A DNA stretch of 64,000 nucleotides from contig JAXLSW010000007.1 in the NCBI GenBank assembly GCA_046330415.1, forward strand, positions 186,001-250,000. The letters run 5' to 3'. The notes under the pieces were generated by a model, which searched no databases, was not told the origin of the DNA, and was given only the letters and a program-made list of their open reading frames with translations. The DNA is from RHKX01 sp046330415 (GTDB taxonomy: Bacteria > Actinomycetota > Thermoleophilia > Solirubrobacterales > 70-9). Every line of letters begins with the position of its first letter. The first letter of the stretch is position 1. Both the position numbers and the translations under genes were made by a program. Shown here in pieces: positions 18,441 to 27,359 of this stretch.

Positions 18441-18736
18441 AGGTGGAGATCAGCGGAGACGAGCACGAGCTGGCCGAGGGCGCCAGCGTGCGAGACGCGG
18501 CCGAGGCGGTCGGCGTCGAGCCGGGGCGCGGCGTTGCGGTGGCGCTTGACGGCGAGGTGGTGCCACGCGGCGAGCTCGAGGCCGTGGTCCTGCGCGAGGG
18601 GCAGCGCGTCGAGGTCGTGGCGGCGATCGGCGGTGGGGCTCCGGAGGGCGACGGGGCGGCGAACGCCATCGAAGCCGCCGCGGCGGCCGACCCCGAACGT
18701 TCGAGCTGGGGGGACGCACCTGGGGGTCGCGTCTGA
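18437..18736 (+). CDS. thiS: Sulfur carrier protein ThiS (reads into ThiG region)
   Basis: The first 65 or so residues are a ubiquitin-like sulfur carrier: MKVEISGDEHELAEGAS, an Ala/Val-rich core and VEVVAAIGGG. Normally the protein ends at Gly-Gly, the site of thiocarboxylation. Here the frame continues through an Ala-rich stretch (AANAIEAAAAADP) for 99 residues in all. With one or two indels corrected near 18698 it would run straight into ThiG. So this may be the N-terminal half of a ThiS-ThiG fusion, or a separate ThiS whose stop was lost to error. The ATG overlaps the thiO stop. Confidence 0.8.
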   Translation: MKVEISGDEHELAEGASVRDAAEAVGVEPGRGVAVALDGEVVPRGELEAVVLREGQRVEVVAAIGGGAPEGDGAANAIEAAAAADPERSSWGDAPGGRV

Positions 18737-19457
18737 TCGTCGGGACCGGGGGTTCCGCTCACACGAGGATCTCGAGGCGGCGCTGCGGGCCTCGGGGACG
18801 GGTGTGACCGTCGCGCTGCGGCGCGTCGACCCGCTGGCGCGAGACTCGATCCTCGACGTGATCGACGGCCTCGGGCTGTTCCTGCTTCCCAACACGGCCG
18901 GGTGCTTCACCGCCCGCGACGCGGTGCGGACGGCGCAGCTGGCGCGAGAGGCATTCGAGACCGACTGGATCAAGCTCGAGGTGATCGGCGACGACCGGAC
19001 GCTGCTTCCCGACGCGGTCGAGCTGGTGGACGCCGCCGAGCAGCTCGTCGACGACGGCTTCACGGTTCTGCCCTACACGAGCGATGACCCGGTGCTGGCG
19101 CGGCGCCTGGAGGAGATCGGCTGCGCGGCGGTGATGCCGCTTGGCGCTCCGATCGGCTCCGGCGCCGGCGTCCGCAACCCCTACAACATCCGGATCATCG
19201 TCGAGCACGCGTCGGTTCCGGTGATCCTCGACGCCGGGATCGGGACGGCATCGGACGCGGCGCTGGCGATGGAGCTCGGCTGCTCGGGGGTGCTGCTCGC
19301 GAGCGCTGTGAGCGGGGCGGCCGATCCCGAGCGGATGGCGCGGGCGATGAGGGCCGCCGTGGCGGCGGGCTTCGACGCGCGGCGCGCGGGCAGGATCCCG
19401 GAGCGGATCTACGCGCAGGCCTCGACCCCGGAGGAGGGGGTGCCCGAGCTTGGCTGA
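18700..19457 (+). CDS. thiG: Thiazole synthase ThiG (one frameshift near the 5' end)
   Basis: Builds the thiazole phosphate from deoxyxylulose phosphate, dehydroglycine and ThiS thiocarboxylate. The N-terminal piece FELGGRTWGSRLIVGTG is in one frame (from 18700) and GFRSHEDLEAAL onward in another (from about 18752), consistent with a missing G in the run at 18747-18751. The rest is intact: LPNTAGCFTARDAVR, WIKLEVIGDD, VLPYTSDDPVLARRL, AVMPLGAPIGSGAGVRNPY, VPVILDAGIGTASDAALAME and GVLLASAVSGAADP. No start codon is evident in its own frame, supporting fusion to ThiS. It overlaps the next gene by 8 bp. Confidence 0.88.
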
Positions 19458-20112
19458 GGAGCGGGAGGTCGGAGAGGCCGGCGCGGCCGTCGATTCCGAC
19501 GTTGAGATGGATGCGGCACCGGCTGCGGACGCCGAAGCCGCGAAGCGGCCGGTGCTGTGGCTCGCGCGCCACGGCGAGACGGAGTGGAGCCGCGACGGTC
19601 GCCACACCGGGCGCTCCGACATCCCGCTGACTCCGGCGGGCGAGGCGGAGGCGCGCTCGCTGGAGGACCCGATGAGCATCGTCGAGTTCGAGCGCGTGCT
19701 GACGAGCCCGCTCTCGCGCGCCGCCGAGACGTGCGAGCTGGCCGGTTTCCGGGACCGGGCAGAACCGCGCGAGGAGCTGCTCGAGTGGGACTACGGCGAC
19801 TACGAGGGCAGGACGAGCGCGCAGATCCGCGAGGAGCGGCCCGACTGGTTGCTGTGGCGCGACGGTTGTCCAGGCGGCGAGTCGCCGGGCGAGATCGGGG
19901 CGCGGGTGGACTCCCTGCTCGGGGAGCTGCTCGACGAGGAGGGCCCGATCGCGATCTTCGCCCACGGCCACGTGCTGCGGGTGCTGGCGGCGCGCTGGAT
20001 CGGCCTCGGCCCCGAGGGCGGGCGGCTGCTCAAGCTCAACACCGCGACGCTGAGCAGGCTCGGCTGGGAGCACGACTACCGCGTCGTCGAGAGGTGGAAC
20101 GCCGAGGCCTGA
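19450..20112 (+). CDS. Histidine phosphatase-family protein
   Basis: A 220-residue phosphoglycerate-mutase-like phosphatase. LARHGETEWSRDGRHTGRSD holds the catalytic RHG; SPLSRAAETCELAGF, EWDYGDYEG and the second catalytic His in FAHGHVLRVLAARWIG complete the fold. The TTG at 19450 overlaps the thiG end; an in-frame ATG at 19507 would remove an acidic 19-residue head and is an alternative start. As the last gene of the thiamine operon it could dephosphorylate thiamine phosphate, but histidine phosphatases have many substrates. Confidence 0.88.
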   Translation: MAEEREVGEAGAAVDSDVEMDAAPAADAEAAKRPVLWLARHGETEWSRDGRHTGRSDIPLTPAGEAEARSLEDPMSIVEFERVLTSPLSRAAETCELAGFRDRAEPREELLEWDYGDYEGRTSAQIREERPDWLLWRDGCPGGESPGEIGARVDSLLGELLDEEGPIAIFAHGHVLRVLAARWIGLGPEGGRLLKLNTATLSRLGWEHDYRVVERWNAEA

Positions 20113-20124
20113 GCCGCGCCGCTG

Positions 20125-20138
20125 GGCGCACTCGCGCC
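20125..20138. terminator. Short convergent hairpin
   Basis: GGCGC-actc-GCGCC stem-loop in the 33-bp gap between the ends of two convergent genes. The stem is short and lacks a U-run. Confidence 0.35.
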
Positions 20139-20145
20139 GCGCCGC

Positions 20146-20718
20146 TCAGAGCCCGAGGCTGCGCACGCCCGGCTCGTCCCAGCCGAGATGGTGGGCGACC
20201 TCATGCCGCACCGTGCGCTGCACCTGCGCCCGCAGCAACCGCGGGTCGTGGCCGAAGTCGCGCGTCAGGGTGTCCTCGTAGATGACGATGTGGTCGGGGT
20301 AGACGTCGCGGGCGATCGTGCCGCCGATGTACTGCCCGTAGGCGTGGTGGACGTGGCCCTGGTTGGAGACCGTGACCGGCGTGTCGTGGAGGACGTCGAG
20401 GAACTCCTGCGGCAGCTCGTCGAGCGCGTCGATCACGAGCTCGTCGAACTCACTCGGAACCCGGTCAGGAGGCGGCAGCATCGCCAGCCGGTCGCTCCGG
20501 TCCACGATCCGCCGGAACTCAGCCTCGGGCATCTCCTCGCCGATCATCCTCACCGTCACCCACGCCATCGCGACGATGATGAGCACCGCCGCCCCGATGA
20601 TCGTCAGCGTCCCGCCGATCCCCGCCGTCGACGGCGGATCGAGCAGCAGCCAGGCGCACCCGGCGATGAAGGCCGTGAGCCCCGCCGCCCGCAGTGGTCC
20701 ACCGAACGCCTCGCGCAT
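20146..20718 (-). CDS. Zincin-like metallopeptidase, membrane-anchored
   Basis: A 190-residue protein with two N-terminal hydrophobic segments (about 12-25 and 38-58) followed by a small metallopeptidase-like domain. RHEVAHHLGWDE carries the HExxH zinc motif near the C terminus, and the preceding PDHIVIYEDTL and QVQRTVRHE match the minimal zincin family common in Actinobacteria. Peptidase activity has not been shown for most members. It stands alone, convergent with the histidine phosphatase. Confidence 0.82.
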   Translation of the reverse strand: MREAFGGPLRAAGLTAFIAGCAWLLLDPPSTAGIGGTLTIIGAAVLIIVAMAWVTVRMIGEEMPEAEFRRIVDRSDRLAMLPPPDRVPSEFDELVIDALDELPQEFLDVLHDTPVTVSNQGHVHHAYGQYIGGTIARDVYPDHIVIYEDTLTRDFGHDPRLLRAQVQRTVRHEVAHHLGWDEPGVRSLGL

Positions 20719-20761
20719 GCGGTGAGGGTAGAGGGCGGCCGGGGCGGCCCCGACGTCGCAG

Positions 20762-21268
20762 TCAGGGAAACAGGCGCGGGTGCTCGTCGCGGGGTGGTGT
20801 GGCCTCGATCGGATCGACCTCGACCACCTCGATCGAGGTCCACTCCTCGCCGTACTTCGCCATGGCCGGTGGGGACGGAGTGAGTCCTGCCTCGATCTCG
20901 CCGTGGCAGTTTGCGCAGACGAGGACGCACTTTCGAGCTTCAGCCCTGAACGCCTCGAGGGACTTGCCGTGGGCCATGTTCACGGCGAAGCTCTTCGTCG
21001 TCGGGTCGACGTGGTGGAAATGCAGGCTCGCCATTGAGCGGTCATAACCGCAAATGGCGCACGCACCGCCCCATTCGCTCACGAGGATCCGCTTCACCTT
21101 CTGGTGACGACGGGTCACCGCTTCAGCGACGCAGGACTTGCACATCCAGCGCGTCTTGCCGCCCCCCGCGCGGTAGTTGCCGAACTCCACCAACCCGTGG
21201 CGCTTGCAGGCACGCAGCGCGACCGGGCGAGTCCGGTTTGGATCAGGAGGTCGTCCCCGTCTACGCAT
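20762..21268 (-). CDS. HNH endonuclease-like protein
   Basis: A 168-residue protein with two zinc-binding CxxC pairs and an HNH core. ACKRHGLVEFG and WMCKSCVAEAV form a first zinc knuckle; CAICGYDRSMASLHFHHVDP and CVLVCANCHGEIEAG give the HNH nuclease fold. Such small free-standing HNH proteins may be DNA nickases or belong to mobile or housekeeping systems. Start ATG at 21268 follows from the basic RRRGRPPDPNRT head. It lies divergent to, and 55 bp from, a tRNA-Lys gene. There is no methyltransferase partner nearby, so a restriction role is not supported. Confidence 0.82.
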   Translation of the reverse strand: MRRRGRPPDPNRTRPVALRACKRHGLVEFGNYRAGGGKTRWMCKSCVAEAVTRRHQKVKRILVSEWGGACAICGYDRSMASLHFHHVDPTTKSFAVNMAHGKSLEAFRAEARKCVLVCANCHGEIEAGLTPSPPAMAKYGEEWTSIEVVEVDPIEATPPRDEHPRLFP

Positions 21269-21270
21269 GC

Positions 21271-21316
21271 TTGACTCTTGACACCCCGAGGCGAATCGCC
21301 GCGCCCCTTCTAAGCT
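21271..21316 (+). promoter_or_regulatory. Possible tRNA-Lys promoter region
   Basis: TTGACT (21271) and TTGACA (21278) lie upstream of a TAAGCT hexamer (21311-21316), which ends 6 nt before the tRNA. The TTGACA to TAAGCT spacing (27 nt) is too long for a normal promoter, so the pairing is doubtful. Confidence 0.3.
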
Positions 21317-21322
21317 TGCCCG

Positions 21323-21397
21323 GCCCCCGTGGCGAAACTGGTTATCGCGCACGCCTTTTAAGCGTTGAGATTGTGGGTTCGAGTCCCACCGGGGGCA
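21323..21397 (+). tRNA. tRNA-Lys (TTT)
   Basis: A 75-nt cloverleaf. Acceptor GCCCCCG/CGGGGGC is perfect, D stem GCGA/TCGC, anticodon loop CTTTTAA gives anticodon TTT, and the T arm GTGGG-TTCGAGT-CCCAC is intact. One mismatch closes the anticodon stem. No CCA is encoded. A Leu(TAA) reading is rejected because the stem would not pair and there is no long variable arm. Confidence 0.92.
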
Positions 21398-21402
21398 CTC
21401 GC

Positions 21403-22065
21403 CTACCCCTCCACCACGCGCCCGCCGACCTCGGCGTAGCCGTCCTCGGCCGGCCTCGCGAAGAGGATCGAGCCCTCGCCCTGGTGCACCTCGATCTCGC
21501 GGCGCAGGGTGGCCGCGAGGGGGAGGGCGGCTGAGCCGGTCGCCTCGTCCTCGGTGACGCCGACCTCGGGGACGAAGCAACGCGCGCGGATCAGGCCCGC
21601 GGCCTCGTCCACCCAGGCCCATGCGTAGAGGAGCCCGACCCGTGCGACGGGGAGCGCGTCGACCTCCTCGGCCGTCGCGTACTCGCGCAGCTCCCAGGGC
21701 GGGCACCACTCCGGCTTCGCCCGCACCCAGGTGACGGCGCCCTCGCGGGTGACGGCGATCTCGCCGGCCGGCGGCCGCAGCACGTCCAGCTCGAGGCCCT
21801 CCTGCGCGAGCACCCAGGCGGTGCCGACCGTGGGGTGGCCGGCGAACGGAAGCTCGACCTCGGGGGTGAAGATGCGGTAGACGCCGCGCTCGGCGTCGTC
21901 GATGAACACCGTCTCCGAGTAGCCGAGGTGGGTGGCGAGCGCCTGGCGGTCGTCCTCCGGGACGCTCGGACCGTCGCGGACGACGCCGAGCGGGTTTCCG
22001 AAGCGGCCGTCCTCGTCGCAGAAGACGCGCGGCACGCGCACTTGGATCTCGGGGGGCTTGGCCAT
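21403..22065 (-). CDS. PhzF-family isomerase/epimerase
   Basis: A 220-residue protein of the PhzF (diaminopimelate-epimerase-like) fold. VFCDEDGRFGNPLGVV, the catalytic region of LATHLGYSETVFID, ELPFAGHPTVGTAWVL and the C-terminal VTEDEATGSAALPLAATL are characteristic. It is shorter than most family members (about 260-300), mainly in the middle. Only one member, PhzF itself, makes phenazines; no phenazine genes are here, so the function is unknown. It lies close behind tRNA-Lys on the opposite strand. Confidence 0.85.
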   Translation of the reverse strand: MAKPPEIQVRVPRVFCDEDGRFGNPLGVVRDGPSVPEDDRQALATHLGYSETVFIDDAERGVYRIFTPEVELPFAGHPTVGTAWVLAQEGLELDVLRPPAGEIAVTREGAVTWVRAKPEWCPPWELREYATAEEVDALPVARVGLLYAWAWVDEAAGLIRARCFVPEVGVTEDEATGSAALPLAATLRREIEVHQGEGSILFARPAEDGYAEVGGRVVEG

Positions 22066-22135
22066 GAGCGCCGATCATCCCGCCTCGCCAACGCCCGTGT
22101 CGACAGACCCCCGCACCGGCGTGGCGTCCGCCATG

Positions 22136-22181
22136 CAGTGGGGAACCTGAGTACGAAATGCCGGACGCATGCTCCCCACTG
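22136..22181. repeat. Inverted repeat in intergenic region
   Basis: Perfect 9-bp arms CAGTGGGGA (22136-22144) and TCCCCACTG (22173-22181) around 28 nt, in the 207-bp gap between the purH stop and the PhzF start. It could be a distal terminator for purH or an operator; nothing else is recognisable in this gap. Confidence 0.45.
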
Positions 22182-22272
22182 GCCCCGGCGCCGCACGCAG
22201 CGGGCTGCCTCAGTCCAGCATCTTGCACTCAGGCTGCCGACTGCGGGTGGACCTGGCCCGCCCCGTGCGCCG

Positions 22273-23860
22273 CTAGTGCCGGAAGTGCCGGCGGCCGGTG
22301 AAGATCATCGTCACGCCGGCCTCGCGGCAGGCTTCGATGACCTCGTCGTCGCGCTTGGAGCCGCCGGGCTGGACGACCACCGTCGCCCCCGCCTCGATGG
22401 CCGCCTGCGGGCCGTCCGCGAAGGGGAAGAAAGCGTCGCTTGCGACCACCGAGCCGCGCAGCTTCGCGTCGGCCTCGTCCTCGAACGCCACATGGCACTT
22501 CTCGATCGCCAACCGCACCGAGTCGACCCGGCTCATCTGCCCGGCGCCGATCCCGATCGTCGCCCGGTCCTTGACCATCACGATCGCGTTGGAGCGCACG
22601 TGCTTGCAGACCTTCCAGGCGAAGGAGACGTCCGCCCAGGTCTCCTCGCTCGGCTCGTCCCCCGCCTCGACGGTCATGCCGCCGTGGTCGTGGGCCACCG
22701 CGTCGATCTCCTGCACGAGTAGACCGCCGCGCACGCGCTTGACCTCGAGCGCCCCCTCCTCGCCGCGTTGCTCGGTGTCCTCGAGGATCCGGATCGCCTG
22801 CTTCTGCTGGAGGATCTCCATCGCGTCGCCCTCGTAGCCGGGGGCGATCAGCACCTCGACGAAGTTCTCGTGCAGCCGCTGCGCCAGCGCCTCGTCGATC
22901 GGCCGGTTCAGCGCGATCACGCCCCCGTAGGCCGACAGCGGATCGCACGCCAGCGCCTTCTCGTAGGCCTCCAGCGCGCTTGCACCCTCCGCGGCTCCAC
23001 ACGGGTTGTTGTGCTTGACGATCACGCACGCCGGCCCCTCGAGGTCGCTGAGCAGGTTGCGCGCCGAGTCGAGGTCGAGGACGTTGTTGAACGAGAGGTC
23101 CTTCCCGTGCCGCTTCGACACCCGGCTGAGGATGTGGGTCCGCCCGCCCGCCTGCGTGTAGAGCGCCGCCCGCTGGTGGGGGTTCTCGCCGTAGGAGAGG
23201 TCGAGGAACTTCTCCATCGAGAAGGTCAGGTGCTGGGGGAAGTCCTCGTAGCGGGCGCCGAACCAGCGCGAGATCGCGGCGTCGTAGCGCGCCGTGTAGG
23301 CGAAGGCCTCGTTCGCGAGCCAGTGCCGCGTCCCGGCGGACAGCTCACCGCCGCTCTCCTCGAGCTCGGCGAGGATCGCGTCGTAGCTCTCGGGCTTGAC
23401 GACTACGGCCACGTAGCGGTGGTTCTTGGCGGCCGCCCGGATCATCGTCGGCCCACCGATGTCGATGTTCTCGATCACCGCCGCGTCGCTTGCGTCCAGC
23501 CGCGAGGCCGTGCGCTCGAAGGGGTAGAGGTTGGTGCAGACGAGGTCGATCGTCTCGATCCCCTCGCGCTCCAGCGTCTCCGCGTGCTCGGGGTCCTCGC
23601 GCACCGCCAGGAGCCCCGCGTGGAGCCGCGGGTGGAGCGTCTTCACGCGCCCGCCGAGGATCTCCGGCGCCCCGGTCAGGTCCTCGACGCTGCGCACGTC
23701 GATCCCCGCCTCGGCCAGCTCCCGGGCGGTTCCCCCGGTGGAGACGATCTCGACGCCGAGCCGCTGCAGCCCGACGGCGAAGTCGGCGAGCCGCGCTCTT
23801 GTCGGAGACCGACAGCAGCGCCCGCCTGATCTTCAGCGGCCCCGGCTCGGTCTCGAGCAC
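22273..23860 (-). CDS. purH: PurH, AICAR transformylase/IMP cyclohydrolase (one frameshift)
   Basis: Last two steps of IMP synthesis. The N-terminal cyclohydrolase begins LKIRRALLSVSDK (GTG at 23860), then a 1-base indel near 23798 moves the reading to LADFAVGLQRLGVEIVSTGG and the intact remainder. Downstream marks: GRVKTLHPRLHAGLL, DIGGPTMIRAAAKNH, the transformylase motifs CVIVKHNNPCG and DPLSAYGG, and the C-terminal VQPGGSKRDDEVIEA. Total length would be about 528 residues, as expected. The gene ends the purF-purN-purH run. The frameshift in an essential gene is more likely sequence error than decay. Confidence 0.9.
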
Positions 23861-23890
23861 CGGGTTGGAGGCGATCGTCCCGGTCCCCGC

Positions 23891-24518
23891 TCACTCGCCC
23901 TCGATCCTCACCAGGCGCGGGTTCTCAGCGTCGATCGACACCCTGCGGCGGCGATCAGCTCGACCGCCAATGGGGCAGACGGTGCTCGACGGCGTGGATC
24001 TCGTCCATGACCTCATCCATCGGGCGAGTGTATGTGAGCTCGACGGACTCCTGCAGGAGGATCGGTCCGGTGTCGACGCCCTCGTCGACGAAGTGCACCG
24101 TCACCCCCGTCACCCGCACCCCGTGCGCCACCGCCCGCCCCACCGCGTCGAGCCCGGGGAACGACGGCAGCAGCGCCGGATGGACGTTGACGATCCGGTT
24201 CGGGAAGCTGCGGATGAACTCCACCGACAGCAGCTGCATGTAGCCGGCGAGGACGACCAGCTCGACGCCGAGCCCCTCGAGCCACGCGGCGATCGCGAGG
24301 TCGCGCTCCGTCCGGTCGGAGTAGTCGGCGCGAGGGAACACCGACGCAGCCACCTCCGCGCCCGCGGCCCGCTCGAGCGCCCGCGCGTCCGGCTTGTCGG
24401 AGGCGACGCCGACGAGCTCGATCGTCCCGCGCGCGTGCGGCCCGTCGAGCAGCGCCTGCAGGTTCGAGCCGTTGCCGGAGGCGAGGACGGCGACCCGCAG
24501 AGCCCCGTCGCCGCTCAC
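23891..24518 (-). CDS. purN: PurN, GAR transformylase (frameshifts near the 3' end)
   Basis: Formyltetrahydrofolate-dependent phosphoribosylglycinamide formyltransferase. From the GTG at 24518: LRVAVLASGNGSNLQALLDG, VELVVLAGYMQLL, NRIVNVHPALLPSFPG (catalytic His) and VHFVDEGVDTGPI (catalytic Asp). After EIHAVEHRL two small indels (near 23965 and 23945) displace the tail. In corrected frame it reads PLAVELIAA then VSIDAENPRLVRIEGE and stops at 23891. It lies 40 bp after purF and 30 bp before purH. A GAGGA immediately before the GTG is closer than usual. Confidence 0.88.
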
Positions 24519-24558
24519 TTCCTCAAGGGGACCGGGACCCCCAGGCGCCGGCAGCCCT

Positions 24559-25996
24559 TCAACGGCCGCCGGCCGGCACGGTCGCGAGCTGCTCGAGCGC
24601 GAACTTCCCGCCATTGCCCTCGCCTAGCGGGTAGCGCCCGGTGAAGCAGGCGTCGCAGTGGTCCTCGGCGTGGCGTGCCGACCCGCCTCGTAGACGCCGT
24701 CGAGGGAGATGTAGGCGAGCGAGTCGGCGCCGACGTGGTCGGCGATCTCGTCGATGGTGCGCTCGTGGGCCACCATCTCCTCGCGCGTCGACATGTCGAC
24801 GCCGTAGTGGCAGGAAAGCGGATCGGCGGCGCCGAGATCCGCAGGTGCACCTCGAGCGCACCCGCGTCGCGGAGCATCCCGACGATCTGCCGGGTCGTGT
24901 TGCCGCGCACGATCGAATCGTCGACGACGACCAGGCGCTTGCCCTCGACGATCTCGGGCAGCGGGTTGAACTTCATCTTCAGCCCGTGCTTGCGCAGCTC
25001 CTGCCCCGGCTGGATGAAGGTGCGGGCCACGTAGCGGTTCTTGATCAGCCCGTCGTCCTTGGGGATCCCCGACGCCCGCGAGAACCCGGCCGCGGCGGGG
25101 TTGCCGGAGTCGGGCACCGAGATCACGAGATCCGCGTCGACGGGAGCCTCCCGCCAGAGGATCTCGCCCATCTTGCCGCGCACCTGCTGCAGCACCCGGC
25201 CCTCGAGCCGGGAGTCGGGGCGGGAGAAGTAGATGTGCTCGAAGACGCAGTGAGCGATCCGGGTGGAGCGCACGGCCTGGCGCACCTCGAGCCCGCGCTC
25301 GCTCAGCGAGAGCATCTCGCCGGGCTGCACCTCGCGGACGAGCTTGGCGCCGACGATGTCGAAGGCGCAGCTCTCCGAGGCGACCAGGAAGTCGTCGCCG
25401 AGCCGGCCCAGCGAGAGCGGCCGCACGCCGTTGGGGTCGCGGAAGGCGACGATCCCGTCGGGGGTCATCACCACGGTCGAGTAGGCGCCCTCGAGCTTCG
25501 GCATCGTCGCCTCGACCGCGTCCTCGATCCGCTTCTCCGGGGAGGAGGACAGCAGCGCGGCGATGATCTCCGAGTCGGAGGTGCCGCGGAACTCGATGCC
25601 GCGCTCGCGCAGCTCCGCGAACAGCTCGACCGCGTTGGTCAGGTTGCCGTTGTGGGCGAGCGCCACCTCACGGCCGTCGTCGCGCCAGACGGGCTGGGTG
25701 TTCTCCCAGGCGCCGCCGCCGGTGGTCGAGTAGCGGACGTGCCCGATCGCCATGTCACCGGCGAGCCCCTGCAGCTTCTCCTCGTCGAAGACCTGGGAGA
25801 CGAGCCCGAGGTCGCGCAGGGTCATGATCATCCCGCCCTCGCTGGTCGCGATCCCCGCCGACTCCTGGCCGCGGTGCTGCAGCGCGAACAGGCCGAAGTA
25901 GGCGAGGCGGGCGACGTCGTGGCCCGGCGCGTAGACGCCGAAGACGCCGCACTCGTCGCGCGGTCCGTCGCGGTCTTCGAGAAGCCGCTCGGTCAA
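24559..25996 (-). CDS. purF: PurF, amidophosphoribosyltransferase (two frameshifts)
   Basis: First committed step of purine synthesis. MTERLLEDRDGPRDE is a short propeptide before the nucleophilic Cys16 of CGVFGVYAPG. Other marks: LQHRGQESAGIA, GHVRYSTTG, AHNGNLTN, and the PRPP motif VVVDDSIVRGNTTRQIV. Indels near 24811 and 24678 break the C-terminal part. The corrected frames give CHYGVDMSTREEM, the SLAYISLDGVYEA segment and HCDACFTGRYPLGEGNGGKF, with cysteines fitting the iron-sulfur type enzyme. Intact on either side of each break, so error is likely. Confidence 0.92.
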
Positions 25997-26068
25997 GGAA
26001 GCAAGGTGCCTTCCGGAATCGGGAGATCGGGACGGCAGGCCGCCCGTGGCCTGCAGGGGAAGGCTAGC

Positions 26069-26085
26069 AGCGGGTCAACCCCGCT
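26069..26085 (-). terminator. Hairpin after GNAT gene
   Basis: AGCGGG-tcaac-CCCGCT stem-loop 19 bp beyond the stop of the minus-strand acetyltransferase and before purF. Confidence 0.45.
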
Positions 26086-26103
26086 CCGGGGTGCGAAGAA
26101 GCC

Positions 26104-26678
26104 TCAGTTTGCGGCGATCGGGGCCGCCGTGCTGCGGTAGAGCACGTGGGGTCGCAGCGCGTGGCCCGGCTCGATCAGCGGGTGCTCGAAGTCGCCGCCG
26201 GGATCACGGCTCATGCCGAGCCGCTCCATGACCGCGATGGAAGGGAGGTTGGGAAACGACGTGAAGGAGACCACCTCGTCCACCCCGAGCCCGTCCGCCG
26301 CGAACGCGTAGTCGAGCGACGCCCGCCCGGCCTCCGTCGCGTATCCGCGTCCCCACGCCCAGCGGGCGAGCCGCCAGCCCACCTCCACAGCGGGAGCGAA
26401 CGGCATCTGCTCCGGGACCCGGGCGAGCCCGACGAACCCAGCGAAGCGCCCGCGTCTTCACCCTCGCCCAGCTCGACCGCCCACAGCCCCCAGCCGTGCT
26501 CCGCGATGAACGCGCCGAGCTTGTCGGCGAGCTCGTCGCTCTCGCCCCGCGGCAGCGTCCCCGGGAAGTGGCGCATCACCTCCGGGTCGGCGTTCATCGC
26601 CGCGAAGGGCTCGCGGTCGGAGTCGCGCCAGCCCCGCAGCAGCAGGCGCTCGGTGCGAATGCCGTCCGCCGAGCTCAT
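26104..26678 (-). CDS. RimJ/RimL-type GNAT acetyltransferase (one frameshift)
   Basis: Acetyl-CoA-dependent N-acetyltransferase. The N-terminal half reads IRTERLLLRGWRDSDREPFA and ends GEGEDAG. After an indel near 26451 the next frame gives RFAGFVGLARVPEQMPFAP, VEVGWRLARWAWGRGYATEA (acetyl-CoA-binding loop) and VVSFTSFPNLPSIAVMERLG. The joined protein of about 190 residues matches the family that acetylates protein or small-molecule amines. Substrate unknown. It sits between purF and a secreted-protein gene within the pur region. Confidence 0.82.
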
Positions 26679-26697
26679 CCGCGCTCCGCGGCCGTCG

Positions 26698-27282
26698 TCA
26701 CTCGCCGTCGAAGGAGAAGCCGGGCTCGTACAGCCTGATCGTCTCGACGAAGCGCCCGACCTCGATGTACATCGTCGCCTCGTCGTCGGCGAACTTGTAG
26801 AGGAGGTCGTTGCCGGGGTCGACGGTGGTCGCGTCGGGATAAGCCTTCTTCACTTCCTTGGCCGTGCTCTTCAGCCGGATGCCCTCGGGGGTGTGGAACT
26901 TCGTGATCGAGCGGCGGATCGGTCGCTTCCCGTCGACGAAGAAGGGCGACCAGCCGATCGTGGCGGCGGAGACGACACCGCCCTCGAACGAGACGTTGGC
27001 GTAGCCCTTGTTGAGGGCCGTCTTGTTACTGCCCCAGCGGCAGAAGCTCTTCCCGCACTTGGCGTCGTCGCCCCACTGCTCGAAGACCTCCTCCTGCGTC
27101 ATCCCGAGGGTGATGCCACCGAGTGAGCCCGGGATCTCGATCTTCGTCGTCTGCGGCTCGGGCAGCGGGTACTTCGGCTCGCCCTTGCCGGCCGAGGCGG
27201 CCGCCGGCAGCAGGAGGGACGCCACGAGGGTCGCGGCCAGGAGGAGGAAACGGACGGGCGAGACGTGCTTGCTGAAGCTCAT
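26698..27282 (-). CDS. Secreted protein, unknown function
   Basis: A 194-residue protein with a clear signal peptide (VRFLLLAATLVASLLLPAAA, Ala-x-Ala near residue 31). The mature part has one Cys pair (AKCGKSFCRWG) and a GITLGMTQEEVFEQWGD stretch resembling the start of SmpA/BamE-like or YcfL-like beta folds: GxxxGMTxxEV. That resemblance is a guess. The gene is downstream of purL and separated from it by hairpins, so it probably has its own promoter. Confidence 0.72.
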   Translation of the reverse strand: MSFSKHVSPVRFLLLAATLVASLLLPAAASAGKGEPKYPLPEPQTTKIEIPGSLGGITLGMTQEEVFEQWGDDAKCGKSFCRWGSNKTALNKGYANVSFEGGVVSAATIGWSPFFVDGKRPIRRSITKFHTPEGIRLKSTAKEVKKAYPDATTVDPGNDLLYKFADDEATMYIEVGRFVETIRLYEPGFSFDGE

Positions 27283-27305
27283 GCGGTGAACCTAACCGCC
27301 GCTCC

Positions 27306-27359
27306 GCTGCCCGTGGGCCTCACCTTGGGTGCGGGCAGCCACACCCCGCCAGAGGCGGG
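27306..27359 (-). terminator. Tandem hairpins after purL
   Basis: Two stem-loops abut the purL stop: CCCGCC-aga-GGCGGG (27345-27359) and GCTGCCCG / CGGGCAGC (27306-27313 with 27332-27339). Neither has a U-tail, but their place at the gene end supports termination. Confidence 0.5.

Noticed and set aside
18693..18706. CCGAACGTTCG-like sequence at the thiS-thiG junction as a fourth palindromic element
   Set aside because: It is only a 10-bp palindrome and lacks the core; a collapsed remnant cannot be shown.
20762..21268. Restriction system around the HNH protein
   Set aside because: No methyltransferase or partner gene is nearby.
21278..21316. TTGACA as -35 of the tRNA-Lys promoter
   Set aside because: Spacing to the only -10-like hexamer is 27 nt, too long; listed only as a weak region.
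21323..21397. tRNA read as Leu (TAA)
   Set aside because: The alternative loop breaks the anticodon stem and there is no long variable arm.
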